A stretch of DNA of 64,000 nucleotides. Origin: Rummeliibacillus sp. POC4. GTDB taxonomy: Bacteria; Bacillota; Bacilli; Bacillales_A; Planococcaceae. The notes beneath the pieces were generated by a model. That model saw only the letters and a program-made list of their open reading frames with translations, was not told where the DNA came from and did not search any database. Positions 62,184 through 64,000 of the stretch are shown in pieces. Position numbers and translations under genes: made by a program. The stretch covers positions 1-64,000 of the forward strand of contig NZ_QWUA01000009.1 in the NCBI RefSeq assembly GCF_003576525.1, written 5' to 3'. Position 1 is the stretch's first letter, and every line of letters starts with the position of its first letter.

Positions 62184-62413
62184 TAAATCACCCCACTTAT
62201 AAGTAAAAAAATGACATTAACGAATAAAAATAGTATAACTTATTGGACGATATTGGTAAATGACGAATTGGAAATTCTAATACTAGTTCGGATAAAAAGG
62301 TCATATTTGCAGTTAAAGCATCAGAAAAGGGGGACAAACTAAATATTAATCGAGTTTGTCCCCCAGTATTAAATATACTAAATAACTTTATAAATCTAGA
62401 AAGAGATTCAGAA

Positions 62414-63838
62414 CTAAACAATCTCTTTGGTGATTTGTAAATCAGCAACAAATTCCACTTGGTCGTAATCAAAATATTCTTGAAGAATTTTTTTCTGATC
62501 ATCTTTAAATAACTCATCAGCAATCCCTTTTACAAGCTTTGGAACTGCGAATCGCAATCCTGATAATGCTGAAGCGGACACGCCATTACTGATAAGTGCA
62601 GAATAATTAAATGCAAATATCCCATATAAAGCAGATACACCTTCAGGACAATTAGCCACAAAAGAAAATTCAGGTGTTAAATAAGGATGCAGATCAATAA
62701 GTTTATTTGCAATATCCGGATGTGCTTTATAGATATCGCCCCAACGTGTGATATAAGGTTCTACTATTTTAAGTTCTGGCCGTAAAGCAGGATCTGTTAC
62801 AAGTCCAGTACTAATTATTAAATAGTCGAATATAAATTCTTGATGGGGTGTTTTTACGATGATTCCTTCTTTTGAATCTTGGACTTCTAGCCACGGCGAG
62901 CCTAAATGCAGATGAAATCCTTCCTTTGAACTTGCTCGTGTAAAAGTATCGTTTGTAGGTGGTTGATTGAATTTGAAAAAATGAGACATGACAGCATATT
63001 TGTCGTGATCGGATAGTGTATGAAAGCGACTAATAATGCCAGAGCTTTCTAATTTCCGCATAGGGTTTATACGTGGGAGTTCTTTTCTACGGGCAAAGAC
63101 ATGAGCTTCACGAATTCCTGATGCTAAGGCAAAATTGGCATTATCAAAAGCAGAAGCTCCTCCGCCTAATATGCCGACTTTTTTACCTTTTAAAGAAGAA
63201 AAATCAATAGTTTCAGAAGTATGGGCATAACGAGACTTTGGTAAATTATCTTTGATTAATGCAGGGGTATGCCATTCACCGCCTCCTTGAATGCCTGTTG
63301 CATGCACCACTTTTCTTGCGAGAATGGAAGAATAGGTACTCGCTTTTTTAACTGAAATTCGATTAAGCTCTTTATCAATCGGTTCGATTAAAGTGACACG
63401 TACATTATTTTCGACGGGTAATGAGAGGATTTCACGATACCATTTCAAATAATTCATCCAGTCAGTTCTTGGTATTTTATCAATCTTGTCAAAACCTTCT
63501 ATACCGTATTGTGCTGTCCACCATGATTGAAAGGATAGTGATGGAACGCCAAGCTCGATAGAAGGGAGGTCTTTTGGTGTACGCAATGTCCTCATGCGAG
63601 CATATGTTATCCATGGGCCTTCAAACCCTTTCTTATTTTCATCTAAAATAAGAATATTTGTAATGCCTTCCTTTAGAAGTCCGAATGCTGCACTTAAACC
63701 ACTTTGACCACCACCGATAATAACAACATCATATACATGGTCACCGTTATAAGATCGTGGTTTCACCCAAGTAGGTTGAGCGTATCCAATGTACGAAAGA
63801 TCTACTAATACTTGTTTATTTAAAGCTTCTAGGCTCAT
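62414..63838 (-). CDS. FAD/NAD(P)-binding oxidoreductase, flavin monooxygenase-like
   Basis: The 474-residue protein has an FAD-binding VVIIGGGQSGLSAAFGL near residue 38 and a second nucleotide-binding VGILGGGASAFDNANFAL near 222, with IISTGLVTDPALRP later. This double Rossmann layout resembles flavin-containing monooxygenases and related hydroxylases. AAAGGATTGG precedes the ATG. It starts 58 bases after the hydroxyisourate hydrolase gene on the same strand, so a link to purine breakdown is possible but unproven. Confidence 0.8.
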   Translation of the reverse strand: MSLEALNKQVLVDLSYIGYAQPTWVKPRSYNGDHVYDVVIIGGGQSGLSAAFGLLKEGITNILILDENKKGFEGPWITYARMRTLRTPKDLPSIELGVPSLSFQSWWTAQYGIEGFDKIDKIPRTDWMNYLKWYREILSLPVENNVRVTLIEPIDKELNRISVKKASTYSSILARKVVHATGIQGGGEWHTPALIKDNLPKSRYAHTSETIDFSSLKGKKVGILGGGASAFDNANFALASGIREAHVFARRKELPRINPMRKLESSGIISRFHTLSDHDKYAVMSHFFKFNQPPTNDTFTRASSKEGFHLHLGSPWLEVQDSKEGIIVKTPHQEFIFDYLIISTGLVTDPALRPELKIVEPYITRWGDIYKAHPDIANKLIDLHPYLTPEFSFVANCPEGVSALYGIFAFNYSALISNGVSASALSGLRFAVPKLVKGIADELFKDDQKKILQEYFDYDQVEFVADLQITKEIV

Positions 63839-63896
63839 CTAAACCAATCCTTTCCATTTTAAAATAGAAATCTAGTTAAAATATCAAAGTTCTTAT

Positions 63897-64000
63897 TTAA
63901 CTTCCCCTGTATACTTGATAGCTCCAAGGCGTTACTAGTAACGGCACGTGATAATGACTGTCCTTTTCAATCGTAAATCGTACTGGTATTGTAGATAAGA
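63897..64000 (-). CDS. uraH: 5-hydroxyisourate hydrolase, C-terminal part (runs off the window)
   Basis: The last 34 codons before TAA (63897-63899) read [20 protein letters not shown] and end QVYRGS. The HYHVPLL and the C-terminal YRGS are signatures of the transthyretin-like hydroxyisourate hydrolases, which hydrolyse the product of urate oxidation. The gene continues past base 64000 on the minus strand. It suggests a uric acid degradation cluster beyond the window. Confidence 0.85.
   Translation of the reverse strand, partial: LSTIPVRFTIEKDSHYHVPLLVTPWSYQVYRGS

Overview
The window is about 64 kb of low-GC DNA from a Gram-positive bacterium of the order Bacillales. This rests on gene families (BkdR with a sigma-54 promoter, BrxB, YqjA-like and YqeY proteins, Prli42, lipobox proteins, strong AGGAGG ribosome binding sites) and on a backbone order matching the Bacillus yqiK-yqzF-bkd ... 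yqiW-yqjA ... yqjC-yqjD-yqjE neighbourhood. A member of the Planococcaceae/Caryophanaceae is likely, but the sequence alone does not fix the genus. No rRNA, tRNA, CRISPR array or intact transposase was seen.

Layout. (1) 0.5-16.5 kb is branched-chain amino acid and propionate catabolism: a FapA-like protein, a GDPD phosphodiesterase, a DUF2627 protein, the sigma-54 activator bkdR, then bcd-lpdV-bkdAA-bkdAB-bkdB behind a clear -24/-12 promoter, then mutA-mutB-meaB. The mutB gene has an in-frame TGA 27 codons before its expected end. (2) 16.5-19.1 kb holds a 21-bp periodic repeat array, small membrane and lipoprotein genes, a hydrolase and a truncated DinB gene. (3) 19.1-36.1 kb is a compact formate dehydrogenase module. 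It has molybdate uptake (modA, modB, a MalK-type ATPase and a HTH/substrate-binding regulator), Mrp, a DUF1641 protein, the large FdhF, a DUF2294 protein, FdhD and a formate/nitrite channel. It also has a full molybdenum cofactor set (moaA, moaC, mobA, moaB, moeB, moeA, mobB, moaE, moaD). (4) 36.4-41.3 kb carries two paralogous S13 D,D-carboxypeptidases around an OsmC gene, yqeY and an unknown membrane-anchored protein. (5) 41.4-43.0 kb is backbone again (brxB, yqjA-like). (6) 43.0-56.5 kb is accessory DNA: an orphan SMI1/KNR4 immunity gene beside a decayed HNH toxin, a secreted lipase, glyoxalase-fold proteins, a methyltransferase, a kinase, a broken Ham1 pyrophosphatase, a Nudix hydrolase, the Ku/LigD end-joining pair, a nitroreductase and small membrane or lipoprotein genes. 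(7) 56.6-60.9 kb resumes the backbone with prli42, mce, the propionyl-CoA carboxylase beta chain, an M20 tripeptidase and CheW. (8) 61.0-64.0 kb carries a YbfB-type MFS transporter, a flavoprotein and the 3' end of a hydroxyisourate hydrolase gene.

The bkd products turn leucine, isoleucine and valine into acyl-CoAs. Propionyl-CoA from this route would be handled by the carboxylase, Mce and MutAB/MeaB. The two halves of that pathway lie about 40 kb apart here, separated by regions 2-6. The most interesting structure not explained by genes is a pair of arrays with a CGYGGA core repeated at almost exactly 21 bp, one after meaB and one after the carboxylase gene. Next is a roughly 200-nt fdhF leader that ends in a strong terminator hairpin just before the ribosome binding site.
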